From Streptomonospora wellingtoniae (GTDB taxonomy: Bacteria; Actinomycetota; Actinomycetes; Streptosporangiales; Streptosporangiaceae): DNA of 64,000 nucleotides. Shown here in pieces: positions 19,417 through 28,131 of the stretch. The notes under the pieces were generated by a model. It saw nothing but the letters and a program-made list of their open reading frames with translations. It had not been told where the DNA came from and did no database searches. The first letter of the stretch is position 1. Each line of letters opens with the position of its first letter. Where the stretch lies: the NCBI RefSeq assembly GCF_031845375.1, contig NZ_JAVREK010000025.1, positions 1 through 64,000 on the forward strand, in the 5' to 3' direction. A program made the translations under genes and the position numbers.

Positions 19417-19887
19417 ATGCCCACACCCGACTTCATCCTTCGCCTGCGCAAGCACGTGGGCCACGAACTGCTCTGGCTGACGGGCGTGACCGCCGTGGTC
19501 GTGGCGGAGTCGGGAGAGATACTGCTGCACCGGCGCGCCGACGACGGGTTCTGGAGCACTCCCGGCGGCATCCTGGAGCCCGGCGAGCAGCCGGCCGCCG
19601 CGCTCGTCCGCGAGGTCGCCGAGGAGACCGGCGTCGACGTGGCCCCCGAGCGGATCGCCAGCGTCGTCACCGAGCCGCCGTTCACCTACGGAAACGGCGA
19701 CCGCGTGCAGTTCATGGACGTCACCTTCCGGTGCCGCCCCGTGGGCGGGAGCGCGCGCCCCGACGAGGAGGAGTCGCTCGAGGTCGGCTGGTTCGCCCCC
19801 GACCGGCTGCCCCCGATGAACGAGCGGGTCATGCGCCGCATCGCCCACGCCCGCGAGGAGGGGCCGGCGTACTACGCCGCGCCCTAG
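19417..19887 (+). CDS. NUDIX hydrolase
   Basis: 156 residues with a complete Nudix box, GGILEPGEQPAAALVREV then AEETGV, preceded by the usual first strand (TAVVVAESGEILLHRR). Nudix enzymes hydrolyse nucleoside diphosphates linked to another group; the substrate is not predictable. No ribosome site is seen: TAGTCT (19404-19409) ends 7 bases before ATG 19417, so it is probably leaderless. Confidence 0.88.
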   Translation: MPTPDFILRLRKHVGHELLWLTGVTAVVVAESGEILLHRRADDGFWSTPGGILEPGEQPAAALVREVAEETGVDVAPERIASVVTEPPFTYGNGDRVQFMDVTFRCRPVGGSARPDEEESLEVGWFAPDRLPPMNERVMRRIAHAREEGPAYYAAP

Positions 19888-19965
19888 CGGCCCGTACGGG
19901 GCGCCACGGCCCTCGTGCAGTACGGTCGTTCCCCGGCTGTCGGCGCGGTGCGCGATCCTGGTCCC

Positions 19966-20277
19966 ATGAGCGGAGCGGCCAAGGAGGATCCCGGTGCGTC
20001 CGGGGCGGACGTCGAGCATCTCGCCGCGGTCCTGGCGCGGCGCAGGCGCGAGCTGTCGGGCGGCAGGGCGACGATCGGCGCGTCCTCGGTGGTCCACGCG
20101 GTCGAGGAAACGACGTGGGTGGGTGTGCGGGTTCCCGCGGTCGTGTGCCGGGCCGCCGCCGACCCGTTGCGCCTGCGCCCGGCCGAGTATCCGGTGACCT
20201 GCCGCCGCTGCCTCAGACGGGTCGGCGGGCGCAGCTCCGCTCGGGCGGGCCGGGGGCAGACCGAACTGGACGTGTGA
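19966..20277 (+). CDS. Small conserved-looking protein with a CRRC motif
   Basis: 103 residues, not recognised by name. A charged N-terminal half is followed by a segment in which two cysteines lie close together (VTCRRCL). This resembles short actinobacterial proteins that bind zinc through a few cysteines, but only three cysteines are present in all. ATG 19966 is preferred over an upstream in-frame codon. Codon use is typical of the region. Confidence 0.5.
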   Translation: MSGAAKEDPGASGADVEHLAAVLARRRRELSGGRATIGASSVVHAVEETTWVGVRVPAVVCRAAADPLRLRPAEYPVTCRRCLRRVGGRSSARAGRGQTELDV

Positions 20278-20361
20278 CCGCATACCGTGCCGGTGCGCCG
20301 ACGGCCACCGGCGGCAGCGCCGCCCGGCCGCTCTGCGCGTGGCGGCCGGGCGTGTGGCGGA

Positions 20362-20634
20362 TCAGCCCCACAGGCGGCGCATGGTCCAGTCGCCGGTGGT
20401 GTTGTCGCAGCTGATGTCGGCGATGCTCAGCTCTCCGTCGGGAGACTCGGCGGCGACGCGGACCAGTCGCATGTCGGCGGCCGCGGTCGTGGCGGTGCGG
20501 GCGGCGCGTTCATGCGGCGCGCCCCAGGCGCCGATGATGCGCCGGACACGGTAGGTGCGGTCGCGCCAGGCGAAGAACGCCGGGTGGCCGCCGGTGGTCG
20601 ATCTGACGTCGATCCGTTCGTTGTAGAGACTCAC
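20362..20634 (-). CDS. DUF6504-like small protein
   Basis: 90 residues. The pattern PAFFAWRDRTYRVRRIIGAW followed by a strand-rich half ending in WTMRRLW resembles DUF6504 proteins of actinomycetes, which often sit near DNA-repair genes; no such neighbour is seen here. The GTG start (20632-20634) lies 6 bases after a TATACT -10 on the minus strand, so the gene is probably leaderless. The role is unknown. Confidence 0.6.
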   Translation of the reverse strand: MSLYNERIDVRSTTGGHPAFFAWRDRTYRVRRIIGAWGAPHERAARTATTAAADMRLVRVAAESPDGELSIADISCDNTTGDWTMRRLWG

Positions 20635-21060
20635 TCCACCAGTATATCGAACATGCGTACGAATCGACAGCTGCCGGCGGTGTGTCGCGGCGGGCCACCA
20701 CCTTAGGGCCGCGCCGGGCTCCGGTGCCGGGCGGCGCGCTGTCGGTCGCGGGTTCGGTGGCCCGCAGGAGCTCCGATGGCCTGCCGTCTCGTCGCGGCAC
20801 CGGTGCCCGGGCGGCGGCCGCGCTTCAGCGTGTCGCCCGCGGGCCGGGTGCGGCGGCGGGCCTGCGGGGAGGCAAACGGCGCGACGGTGCGGAGTTCCCC
20901 TGCGGGTCCCCGGGCGTGCCCGCCCCGCTTCGCGTGGGAGCGCTCTCGGTCCGATCGCTCTTCGCGGCGCGGCCCGGCGGGCGTCCAGCGACCGACCGGA
21001 TGGTATGCCTATGCTGGAACGTGCGCCACTGTGCGCAGGACTCGGCAGACGGGAAGGCGC

Positions 21061-21699
21061 ATGCAGAACACGGACGGCTCCGAGCGGTCGGCAACCGCAC
21101 CCGGCCGCGGGCCCGCGGTTCCCGACCGGCTGCTCTCGGTGGCCACCCGGCTCTTCGCCGAGCAGGGCTTCGAGCGCACCTCGGTGCAGGAACTCGTCTC
21201 GGCCGCCGGAGTGACCAAGGGGGCGATGTACCACTACTTCACCTCCAAGGAGGACCTGCTCTACGCGATCTACCAGCGCGTGCTCGCCATGCAGACGGAG
21301 CGGCTGAACGCGTTCGCGGGCGCCGAGGGCCCGGTCGGCGAGCGGCTGCGCAACGCCGCGGTCGACGTCGTGCACACCACCGTCGACAACCTCGACGACA
21401 CGCGGATCTTCTTCCGGTCGCTGCACATGCTCTCCGACGACCGGATGACGGCCGTGCGCAAGGAGCGGCGCCGGTACCACGAGCGCTTCCGCGGCATGAT
21501 CGAGGAGGGCCAGCGCGAAGGCGTGTTCCGCACCGACGTGCCGGCCGACATCGCCGTCACCCAGTATTTCGGCGCCGTGCACCACCTCAGCACCTGGTAC
21601 CGCGCAGGAGGCGAGCTGACCGGATCGGAGGTCGGCACCTACTTCGCCGAGCTTCTCCTGGCCGAGCTCCGCCCGGCCGATCCCGCCCCCGGCGGCTGA
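21061..21699 (+). CDS. TetR/AcrR-family transcriptional regulator
   Basis: 212 residues. The N-terminal helix-turn-helix is typical: RLFAEQGFERTSVQELVSAA, then GVTKGAMYHYFTSKEDLLYAI (about residues 36-76). The C-terminal ligand domain resembles regulators of fatty-acid or sterol catabolism (KstR2-like), but that is only a guess. No divergent target gene is obvious; it converges with the M48-like gene. ATG 21061 with AAGG a few bases upstream. Confidence 0.88.
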   Translation: MQNTDGSERSATAPGRGPAVPDRLLSVATRLFAEQGFERTSVQELVSAAGVTKGAMYHYFTSKEDLLYAIYQRVLAMQTERLNAFAGAEGPVGERLRNAAVDVVHTTVDNLDDTRIFFRSLHMLSDDRMTAVRKERRRYHERFRGMIEEGQREGVFRTDVPADIAVTQYFGAVHHLSTWYRAGGELTGSEVGTYFAELLLAELRPADPAPGG

Positions 21700-21775
21700 G
21701 CGGCTGACCACGCAGGCCCAGGCAGGGGGCCGTTGCCACCGGAGCCCCTGGGGGCCGCCCGGTCCGGTGCGCCGG

Positions 21776-22807
21776 TCAGAAGAAGAGGCGCCCCGGGCGG
21801 GAGCGGTCGCGCAGGGCGGCCATCCGCTTGGTGTTGGCCGGCCGGCTGGAGAGCAGGTTGTAGAGGAACACGAACGGCCCCCGGTCGGTGCGTGCGCGCT
21901 CGGCCATCTCGCTCATGTTCACCTGCGCGTACAGGCGGGCTCCGCCCGCCGGAAGGCGCACGGCGTGCACCCCCTCGGGGCAGTACGCGTGCGCGTGGTT
22001 GTCCGCCGTGTACTCCATGGCGCGCGAAAGCGCGGCGCCGAGCACGGGCACCAGCCGGGCGGCGGCCGTCGCGGCCCGCAGTCCGAACGACGCGTGGCCG
22101 GCGGCGATGTGGCCCAGTTGGTGGGCGGCGACGAAGCGCAGGGCATCGGGGTCGCGCAGCCGGCCGTCGGAGTCGAACAGGTCGCCGGGCACCACGACGT
22201 AGCCGCGCCGACCGTGTCCTACGCCCCAGGGCCGCGGCCCTCCGCTCGCGGCCGGGTAGACGTAGACGTCGGGTATGGCCGCCAGCCCCATCCCGACGCT
22301 CAGTCGACGGATGGCGTGGTCGGCGTCGGGGAACTGCGTGGGCGAGATGCGGACCGACTGCGCCCGCCGGCGCGCGTGCCGCAGACCGCCCGCCGCCCAG
22401 CAGCCGCCGGGGATTCCCGCGAGCACGAGCCCGGCCGCCCAGAGCGCCGGCCCCTCGCCCGTCCACACCGTGTGGACGGCGGCGCCGATCACGCAACAGG
22501 TGACCAGCGCGGCCGCGACAGTCAGCGGCACCTCCCAGGGGTGCCGGGAGACGGACAGCGGCTCGTTCGGCGCCGCATCACCGGCAGGGGGACCGAAACC
22601 GGCCGGCACCGGGGCAGGGCGCACCGGCGGCTGCGCCGGCGCGTGTCCGGAACCTGCGCCCGTCCGCGGTGGCCGCAGCTGCTGGTCCCGCCGGACGAGC
22701 TGCGCGGGCGCGCGGGCGGCGGCAGCGCGCGGTGCGCGTTTACGAGCGGCGGAGCGCCGCTGCGGGAGGCGGCGCTGACCGTCGCCGGAGGCCGCCGTCT
22801 GCGTCAT
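21776..22807 (-). CDS. M48 peptidase-like membrane protein with HQxxH instead of HExxH
   Basis: 343 residues. A Pro/Arg-rich disordered N-terminus (about residues 1-95) is followed by two membrane segments (about 100-145) and a zinc-peptidase-like domain. The metal motif is AAHQLGHIAAGH. H229 and H233 remain, and the downstream EYTAD glutamate ligand is present, but the catalytic glutamate is Q230. Proteolysis is therefore doubtful; it may be a pseudopeptidase that still binds zinc. HtpX/M48 proteins normally act on membrane proteins. ATG at 22807, no strong ribosome site. Confidence 0.75.
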   Translation of the reverse strand: MTQTAASGDGQRRLPQRRSAARKRAPRAAAARAPAQLVRRDQQLRPPRTGAGSGHAPAQPPVRPAPVPAGFGPPAGDAAPNEPLSVSRHPWEVPLTVAAALVTCCVIGAAVHTVWTGEGPALWAAGLVLAGIPGGCWAAGGLRHARRRAQSVRISPTQFPDADHAIRRLSVGMGLAAIPDVYVYPAASGGPRPWGVGHGRRGYVVVPGDLFDSDGRLRDPDALRFVAAHQLGHIAAGHASFGLRAATAAARLVPVLGAALSRAMEYTADNHAHAYCPEGVHAVRLPAGGARLYAQVNMSEMAERARTDRGPFVFLYNLLSSRPANTKRMAALRDRSRPGRLFF

Positions 22808-23072
22808 GGTCCTGCCCTCCTCCGGATCGCCGTGCCTGTCGCGACACGCGCGTGTGCGTCAAGTTATCGCATATTACTTTCTGTATCGGATGGAAGGCTC
22901 GGCGATTCGAGCGTGTCCGAAGGCGAGGTTTTCGGAGGAGCGGATTGCGCGGATCGCACCGGCGAACAGCGGGCACGGTCGGTTGCCGGTGCTGCTCGGT
23001 CGCGGCGGGCCGGGGCAGCAGAGCGCGGCGTTCGACGTGTCGCGCCGCCGTGCTCCCCTGCCCCGGCCCGGG

Positions 23073-23849
23073 CTACCGGGTGTCCTCGTAGTGCCGGAAC
23101 TCCTGGGCGAGGAAGTCCAGGAACGCGTCGACCTGCGCGGGGTCGTAACCCGGCCGGGCGCGCGTGGTGGAGAACTTGACGCGGTCGACCTTGGCGGCGG
23201 TCAGCGGCGCACGATCGCCGTGGCCGTGCATCAGCGCCTCCAGCGTCGCCTCGGCGCTGTCCAGGAAAGCGTCGACCTCCTCCTCGTTGTAGCCGGTGGT
23301 GAGCCGGGTGGTGGAGAACTGCTGGTTGCGGATGTCCTCGGGGCGCATCGGCGGCCGTCCGCCCTGCGCCGAGGGAGGCGGTCCGGTGGGCGGTGGGCCG
23401 CTGCCCGGAGGAGGCGGAGGCGCCATCGGGCCGGGGTCCGGAGGCGGTGGAACGGGACCGCCGCCGGGACCGGTGCCGTGCAGGGGGCCCGGCCCGTGCG
23501 GCGGCTGGGGGCCCTGCTGCGGCCGTTGTCCGTAGGGCCCCGCGGGACCCGGCCACGCCGCCTCGGAGGCGCGAACGAGGCCGTGCCTGCGAAGCTCCGC
23601 CGAGACGACGTCGAGGAAGGCGTCGACCTCGTCCTCGTCGTAGCCGGGGCTCAGCCGCGTGGTCCGGAACTTCGCGCCGTCCACCTCCTCCGCGGTCATG
23701 GGCGGCGCGTTGCGCGGACCTCCCTGAAGGCCGGCGAGCGTGGCTTCCACCCGATCGAGGAAGGCGTCGACGTCCTCCTCGTTGTATCCCGGGCGCAAGC
23801 GCACCGTGTTGAACTGCTTGCTGCGGATGTCAGCCGGTGTCAGAGGCAT
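23073..23849 (-). CDS. Protein with four DivIVA-type motifs and a Pro/Gly-rich linker
   Basis: 258 residues. Four repeats of the DivIVA N-terminal motif are seen: PLTPADIRSKQF with GYNEEDVDAFLD, then GYDEDEVDAFLD, GYNEEEVDAFLD and GYDPAQVDAFLD. They come in two pairs, each of a long-helix and a short type, separated by a ~70-residue Pro/Gly-rich linker. The motif targets DivIVA/Wag31 to curved membranes at poles and septa, so a cell-shape or division role is plausible. ATG 23847-23849 is 6 bases after CACAAT, hence probably leaderless. Confidence 0.8.
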   Translation of the reverse strand: MPLTPADIRSKQFNTVRLRPGYNEEDVDAFLDRVEATLAGLQGGPRNAPPMTAEEVDGAKFRTTRLSPGYDEDEVDAFLDVVSAELRRHGLVRASEAAWPGPAGPYGQRPQQGPQPPHGPGPLHGTGPGGGPVPPPPDPGPMAPPPPPGSGPPPTGPPPSAQGGRPPMRPEDIRNQQFSTTRLTTGYNEEEVDAFLDSAEATLEALMHGHGDRAPLTAAKVDRVKFSTTRARPGYDPAQVDAFLDFLAQEFRHYEDTR

Positions 23850-23955
23850 GGCTACATTGTGCCGATTCCTCGGCGGAACGTGGGAGAAGACCACTCCGCT
23901 CAGGCCTGCCGGAATCGGACGCGCCGGGGCGGTGCGGCGTCGCCGCGCGCGATCA

Positions 23956-24019
23956 CCGTCGATCTTGCAGCCATCGCGAATGGAAATCCTCTCCTTGACG
24001 ATGGCTGCAAGCTCAACGG
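23956..24019. repeat. Dispersed long palindrome, copy 2
   Basis: Arms 23956-23976 and 23999-24019 match at 19 of 21 positions. The core CTTGCAGCCATCG is shared with the other copies, as is the start of the loop (GCGAATGGAAAT). The right arm covers the stop codon (24013-24015) of the minus-strand gene, so the element lies exactly at that gene's 3' end. See copies at 5101 and 35917. Confidence 0.8.
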
Positions 24020-24609
24020 GGCTGGGGTCCGCGCTCCAATTCTTCGCAGACGGCGTCGACGGCCCTGTCCACCTGCCGCCGGTCGAAGCCGCGCAGGGCG
24101 CGGGGAAGCGCGTCTCGCCGGTCGCGGAGGGCGTCGGCCGCCGCACGCGCGGCGGCGGCGCCGCTCTCGCCGCCGCGCAGCCCTCGCAGCGCCTTGGCGC
24201 CCGCGTCGACCAGCTCCGCTGCCGCGAGGGGATCGTAGCCGCGCAGGACCCGGTCGAACGCGACGGGGTCCGCACGCTCCGCCCGCACCTCGCCCGCCGC
24301 GGCGCCGCCGCCGTCCTCGCCGCGCACGGCCGCCAGCGACTCCAGCAGCCGTTCGAAGGCGGCGTCCACCTGGGCGCGGTCGAAACCGCGCAGCACCATG
24401 TCGAACGCGGCGCGGTCGCGCGCCTCCCGGGGCGTGACCGCACCGGGGGCCGCGGGGTCGTCGAGGCTCCGCTGCAGCGTCTCCAGCAGGGTCAGAACCT
24501 GCCGGCGGTCGTAGCCGCGCCGGACGACGTCGAACTCGAGGGGTAGGTCGGCCGCTTCCGCCGGATTCGATGGTGCGGTCGGCCGGGATTCGGGGGATGA
24601 ATCGGTCAT
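24013..24609 (-). CDS. Second protein with four degenerate DivIVA-like motifs
   Basis: 198 residues. Four spaced repeats of the form FDxVxRGYDRxQVxxxxExL are visible (FDVVRRGYDRRQVLTLLETL, FDMVLRGFDRAQVDAAFERL, FDRVLRGYDPLAAAELV, LPRALRGFDRRQVDRAVDAV). They look like divergent relatives of the DivIVA motif, giving the same four-motif plan as the next gene downstream. ATG 24607-24609 follows GATAAT by 6 bases, so it is probably leaderless. Its last codons lie inside the dispersed palindrome. Confidence 0.7.
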   Translation of the reverse strand: MTDSSPESRPTAPSNPAEAADLPLEFDVVRRGYDRRQVLTLLETLQRSLDDPAAPGAVTPREARDRAAFDMVLRGFDRAQVDAAFERLLESLAAVRGEDGGGAAAGEVRAERADPVAFDRVLRGYDPLAAAELVDAGAKALRGLRGGESGAAAARAAADALRDRRDALPRALRGFDRRQVDRAVDAVCEELERGPQPR

Positions 24610-24802
24610 TACGCGATTATCGGGCAAGGCATGGCACCTCCGACACCCGCCCGCGCTTCCGCTTCCGGCCGCATCCGCCCCCGCCGACGCCTCAGCAAGC
24701 CGCGGCCGCCCGATCCGCAGGCCGCCGCCGATTCGCGGCCGGGCAGTTCCGGGCGCGAACCGGCGAGAGGGCCAACGTGTGCTTGAGGCTGCTTGAGGCG
24801 GA

Positions 24803-25699
24803 CTACTCCTCCTCGTCCCCGCCGCCCTGCTCCTCCTGCAGGTAGCGGCTGATCCCCGCCGCAACCGCCTTTGCGGCCTTCTCGCGCCACTGGGGGTCGG
24901 AGAGGTCGGCGGCGTCCTCGGGGTTGCTCATGTTCCCTGCCTCCAGGAACACCTTCGGTACGTCGGAGAGGTTCAGGCCGCCCAGGTCGGTGCGGTGGTC
25001 GAGGCCGTCCTCGGCGATGTAGTCGGCGCGCTGCTGCCCGGTGCCCTCCTCGAACTCCGCGCGCACGTCCAGGGCCAGGCGCTGCGAGCGCTCGGCGATG
25101 TCGTCGGTGTAGCCCTCCAGGTCGCCCGGTGCGATGACATGGAAGCCCCGCCCGCTCGCCGGGCCGCCGTCGGCGTGGATGGAGATCGCCGCGTCGGCCT
25201 CCGCCTCGTTGCCGATCTCGGCGCGCTCGGTGATGCACGGGCCGACGCCCTCGTCGTCGTTGCGAGTGAACACCACCTCGGCGCCGTCCTCCTCCAGGAC
25301 GCCTCGAAGCCGCTCGGACACGTCCCAGTTGAAGGCGTGCTCGGTGTAGCCGTCGTCGGTCTCGGCGCCGACGGTGTCGCAGGCCTTGCTTCCGTGCCCG
25401 GCGTCGACGGTCTCGGCGATCTCCTCGGCGGCGTCGGCGTTGCCGCCGTTGTGGCCGGGGTCCACGACGACCGTCATGCCCCCCAGCGGGCCCTGAGCGG
25501 AAGCCGGGCCCTCATCCCCCGAGCCCCGGTCGTCGGAGGGCGAAGAGCCCGATCCGCCGGCGGAGGGCGGGGGTGCCGCGGACGGGTCGGGCGTGCTGCC
25601 TCCGCTCACCGCCGAGCAGGCGGGCAGGGTGAGGACGGCCGCCGCCAGGAGTGGTGCGATCAGCGGAATCGCCCCCGGTGCGGCGGGTTTCGTACGCAT
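24803..25699 (-). CDS. Lipoprotein N-acetylmuramoyl-L-alanine amidase (Amidase_3)
   Basis: 298 residues. A lipoprotein signal ends at C28 (LTLPAC), followed by a Ser/Gly/Pro-rich spacer to about residue 72. The catalytic domain is of Amidase_3 type: VVVDPGHNGG (zinc histidine), TEHAFNW (zinc glutamate), ISIHADG (zinc histidine) and a late EAGNMSN with the catalytic-type glutamate. It cleaves the bond between N-acetylmuramate and L-alanine in peptidoglycan and would act outside the membrane. ATG at 25697-25699. Confidence 0.9.
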   Translation of the reverse strand: MRTKPAAPGAIPLIAPLLAAAVLTLPACSAVSGGSTPDPSAAPPPSAGGSGSSPSDDRGSGDEGPASAQGPLGGMTVVVDPGHNGGNADAAEEIAETVDAGHGSKACDTVGAETDDGYTEHAFNWDVSERLRGVLEEDGAEVVFTRNDDEGVGPCITERAEIGNEAEADAAISIHADGGPASGRGFHVIAPGDLEGYTDDIAERSQRLALDVRAEFEEGTGQQRADYIAEDGLDHRTDLGGLNLSDVPKVFLEAGNMSNPEDAADLSDPQWREKAAKAVAAGISRYLQEEQGGGDEEE

Positions 25700-25865
25700 G
25701 ATGGTCTACGGCGTCCTTGAGTCGGGGAGTGTGGGGAAGGGGAAGCGGAGACCAACCTAGCCGGTATCCGGAACTTTCGCTTCCGTGCACGCGTCATATC
25801 GTGAGTAGTGCGGAGGTGGGCCGTTCGGCCGCACCGCCGAGCCACACGAAGTCGAGGTGGAGTCG

Positions 25866-26225
25866 ATGCGCAAGAGCAACCGCGCCGCCGCCGGGGCCGC
25901 GGCATGGCAGGCCGTGCAGCACAACGCCCGGCCGGGTGCGCCCGGCCTGGGGGAGCGCGCCGCAGCGCTTCCGCGCATGATGATGTCGCGCCTGCGCGGC
26001 CGATACGAGGGCCTCACCGTTACCCGACTGCTGGTGTTCGTCCTAGGGCTCGTCTACGTCGCCTCGCCGATCGACCTGGTGCCCGAGCTGTTCGTGCCGG
26101 TGCTGGGTCTGGCCGACGACGTCGGCGTCGCCGTCTGGCTCGCCACGAGCCTGATGGGCGAGTCCGAGCGCTACCTGGAGTGGGAGCGGCGCGACGAGTA
26201 CGTGCAGGGCCACGTCGTCGGCTGA
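25866..26225 (+). CDS. DUF1232 (YkvA-like) membrane-associated protein
   Basis: 119 residues. The family signature is clear: a hydrophobic segment leading into YVASPIDLVPELFVPVLGLADDVGVAVWL, which contains the conserved SPIDLVPE core. Function is unknown in the family. The N-terminal ~40 residues are basic and probably cytoplasmic. ATG 25866 is chosen (GGTGGAG just upstream); GTG 25857 is in frame. Confidence 0.85.
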   Translation: MRKSNRAAAGAAAWQAVQHNARPGAPGLGERAAALPRMMMSRLRGRYEGLTVTRLLVFVLGLVYVASPIDLVPELFVPVLGLADDVGVAVWLATSLMGESERYLEWERRDEYVQGHVVG

Positions 26226-26243
26226 CCCCCCTGCCCCGCTGAA

Positions 26244-26275
26244 GGCGCCCGGCCCGAACCGCCGGACCGGGCGCC
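26244..26275. terminator. Hairpin between convergent genes
   Basis: GGCGCCCGG (26244-26252) pairs perfectly with CCGGGCGCC (26267-26275). It starts 18 bases after the DUF1232 stop and about 100 bases beyond the ROK stop on the other strand. Confidence 0.65.
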
Positions 26276-26377
26276 GCTTGGGGGTGGGGCGCCCGCCCCC
26301 GCGTCGCAGCGCGTCGCCGCAATCGCGGCCGTATGCGGCTCAGCGCGCACGCGGACGGCGCGGCGCCCGCGAAGGAG

Positions 26378-27661
26378 TCACGAGGCGCCTTCGTCGGCCG
26401 CCGCCGCGGCGCCGTTTCTCGGCGGCGCGGGCAGCGGCAGCCGCCCGCTCTCCATCGCGTCGACCATCGCCACCGCACCGCCGCGCGCGGCCGCGGTCAG
26501 CCCCAGCTCGGAGGGCTCCACGGTGCATCCCCCCGCGCCGGGCGCGAACGCCAGCTCGCGCACCGCCGCGCGGCACGCGGGCAGCAGCCACGGCGCGAGC
26601 GGCACGAAGTACCCGCCCAGCACCACCGCACCGGGGTTGACCAGGTTGACCAGGGTCGCGGCGCCCCGGCCCAGCCAGGCGCCGGCGGTGTCCAGCGCCT
26701 CGACGGCGACGGTGTCCTCCGCGGCGGCGCGCTCGACGGCGGTTTCGACGAGGTCGGCCAGGTCGGCCCGGGTGAGCGCGCCTCCGGGGAATCGGTCGGG
26801 CAGCGCCGCGCGCAGGATGGCTTCGATTCCGGCCAGCGCCTCCAGGCAGCCGCGTCGACCGCAACCGCACTCGGGACCGTCCTCGACCATGCGCACGTGC
26901 CCGATCTCGCCGGCGAAACCGGCGGAGCCGCGCATCAGCTCTCCGTTCATCAGCACCCCCGCGCCGATGCCGACCTCGCCGGTTATGTAGACGAGGTCGG
27001 CGGTATGCGCGAGGTGGCCGCCGCGGTACTCGGCGACCGCGCCCAGGTTCGCGTCGTTGTCGACGAGAACAGGGACGGGCGCCGAGCCGGCGCGGTCCAT
27101 CAGCTCCTCGATCCGGCTGCGCAGCGGGGTTCCGAGCCAGGCGAGGTTGGGCGCCCGCGTGACGACGCCGTTGGGGGAGTCGACGAGGCCGGGCACCGCC
27201 ACGCTCAGCCCGATCACGGCGCGCCGGCGCAGCGCCGGCGCCGCCGCCACCTCCGCGACGGCGGAGACGATGCGCCGCGCGCATGCGTCGGGGCCGGCCG
27301 AGCGTGCGTCGAAGGCGATGTGCCGGGTGACAAGGGCGCGCTCCAGCAGGTCGACGGCGACCACGGAGAGGTAGTCGACGTTCACCTCGACGCCGACCGC
27401 GGCGATGGTCCGGTCGTCCAGCGCGAGCATCACTCCCGGTCGGCCGACCCGGCGCTCGGAGGACTCGCCGGTCTCGCGGAGCAGGCCGCGCGCGATGAGG
27501 TCGGCGACCAGGCTGGAGACCGTCGTCTTGTTCAGCCCGGTCGCGGCGGCCACCGCGGCGCGGGAGCAGGGGGCCAGTGTACGCACGGCCCGCAGGACCA
27601 CGCCCAGGTTGGTCTCGCGGACGTCGTGGAAGCCGGTGGGGCCGACACGCGTGTCCCGCAT
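26378..27661 (-). CDS. ROK-family transcriptional repressor
   Basis: 427 residues. The N-terminal winged helix (about 15-70; RAAVAAATGLNKTTVSSLV) is followed by the ROK sugar-kinase-like domain with VLVDNDANLGAVAEY, GAGVLMNGELMRGSAGFAGEIGH and the zinc motif CGCGRRGCLEAL. Such NagC/XylR-type repressors sense sugars or sugar phosphates and control carbohydrate genes, but no sugar genes adjoin. ATG 27659-27661 with GGGAGG 5 bases upstream; the frame extends further but only into non-coding sequence. Confidence 0.9.
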   Translation of the reverse strand: MRDTRVGPTGFHDVRETNLGVVLRAVRTLAPCSRAAVAAATGLNKTTVSSLVADLIARGLLRETGESSERRVGRPGVMLALDDRTIAAVGVEVNVDYLSVVAVDLLERALVTRHIAFDARSAGPDACARRIVSAVAEVAAAPALRRRAVIGLSVAVPGLVDSPNGVVTRAPNLAWLGTPLRSRIEELMDRAGSAPVPVLVDNDANLGAVAEYRGGHLAHTADLVYITGEVGIGAGVLMNGELMRGSAGFAGEIGHVRMVEDGPECGCGRRGCLEALAGIEAILRAALPDRFPGGALTRADLADLVETAVERAAAEDTVAVEALDTAGAWLGRGAATLVNLVNPGAVVLGGYFVPLAPWLLPACRAAVRELAFAPGAGGCTVEPSELGLTAAARGGAVAMVDAMESGRLPLPAPPRNGAAAAADEGAS

Positions 27662-27834
27662 GTGGCCTCCCTCCCGCCTTCGTCTTCTGTTCGGCGTCGG
27701 AGCACGGTGCGGTGGCGCGGGGTCGAGACGCTGCGCGGCTCCACCGTGAAGATACCGACAGCGTCGGTTCCGCAGCAAAGGTCCCCACCGTGCGCAGCAG
27801 GCACGATACGCGCGGGCGGGCCCCGGCAGGCGGG

Positions 27835-27861
27835 AGGGCGGGCCGCACTGCGGCCCGCCCT
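27835..27861 (-). terminator. bldC terminator
   Basis: AGGGCGGGCCGC (27835-27846) pairs perfectly with its reverse complement (27850-27861) around a three-base loop. It lies about 65 bases beyond the bldC stop. Confidence 0.7.
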
Positions 27862-27927
27862 CAGCGGTCGGGGAGTCGGCGCGCGCTCCCCGCTCCATCC
27901 CCCCGGATACGGCACAAGCCGGGGAGA

Positions 27928-28131
27928 TCACTCCGAGCGCTGGTTGGGGATACCCGCCAGCAGAGCGCGGACCTCGGTCTCGCGGTAGCGACGGTGGCCA
28001 CCGAGGGTCCGAATCGAGGTCAGCTTGCCCGCCTTTGCCCAGCGTGTGACGGTCTTGGGGTCCACGCGGAACATGGTGGCGACCTCGGCAGGAGTCAACA
28101 GGGGCTCCGCCTCGGGCGTGCGAGTTGACAT
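27928..28131 (-). CDS. bldC: Developmental regulator BldC (MerR-type DNA-binding domain)
   Basis: 67 residues, near-identical in pattern to Streptomyces BldC: LLTPAEVATMFRVDPKTVTR, WAKAGKLTSIRTLGGHRRYR and the ending LLAGIPNQRSE. BldC is a stand-alone MerR-like winged helix that binds direct repeats cooperatively and delays sporulation, affecting many developmental genes. ATG 28129-28131 with AGGAGAGG 8 bases upstream. The gene order around it (DUF3073, purM, purF nearby) is conserved in actinomycetes. Confidence 0.97.
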   Translation of the reverse strand: MSTRTPEAEPLLTPAEVATMFRVDPKTVTRWAKAGKLTSIRTLGGHRRYRETEVRALLAGIPNQRSE

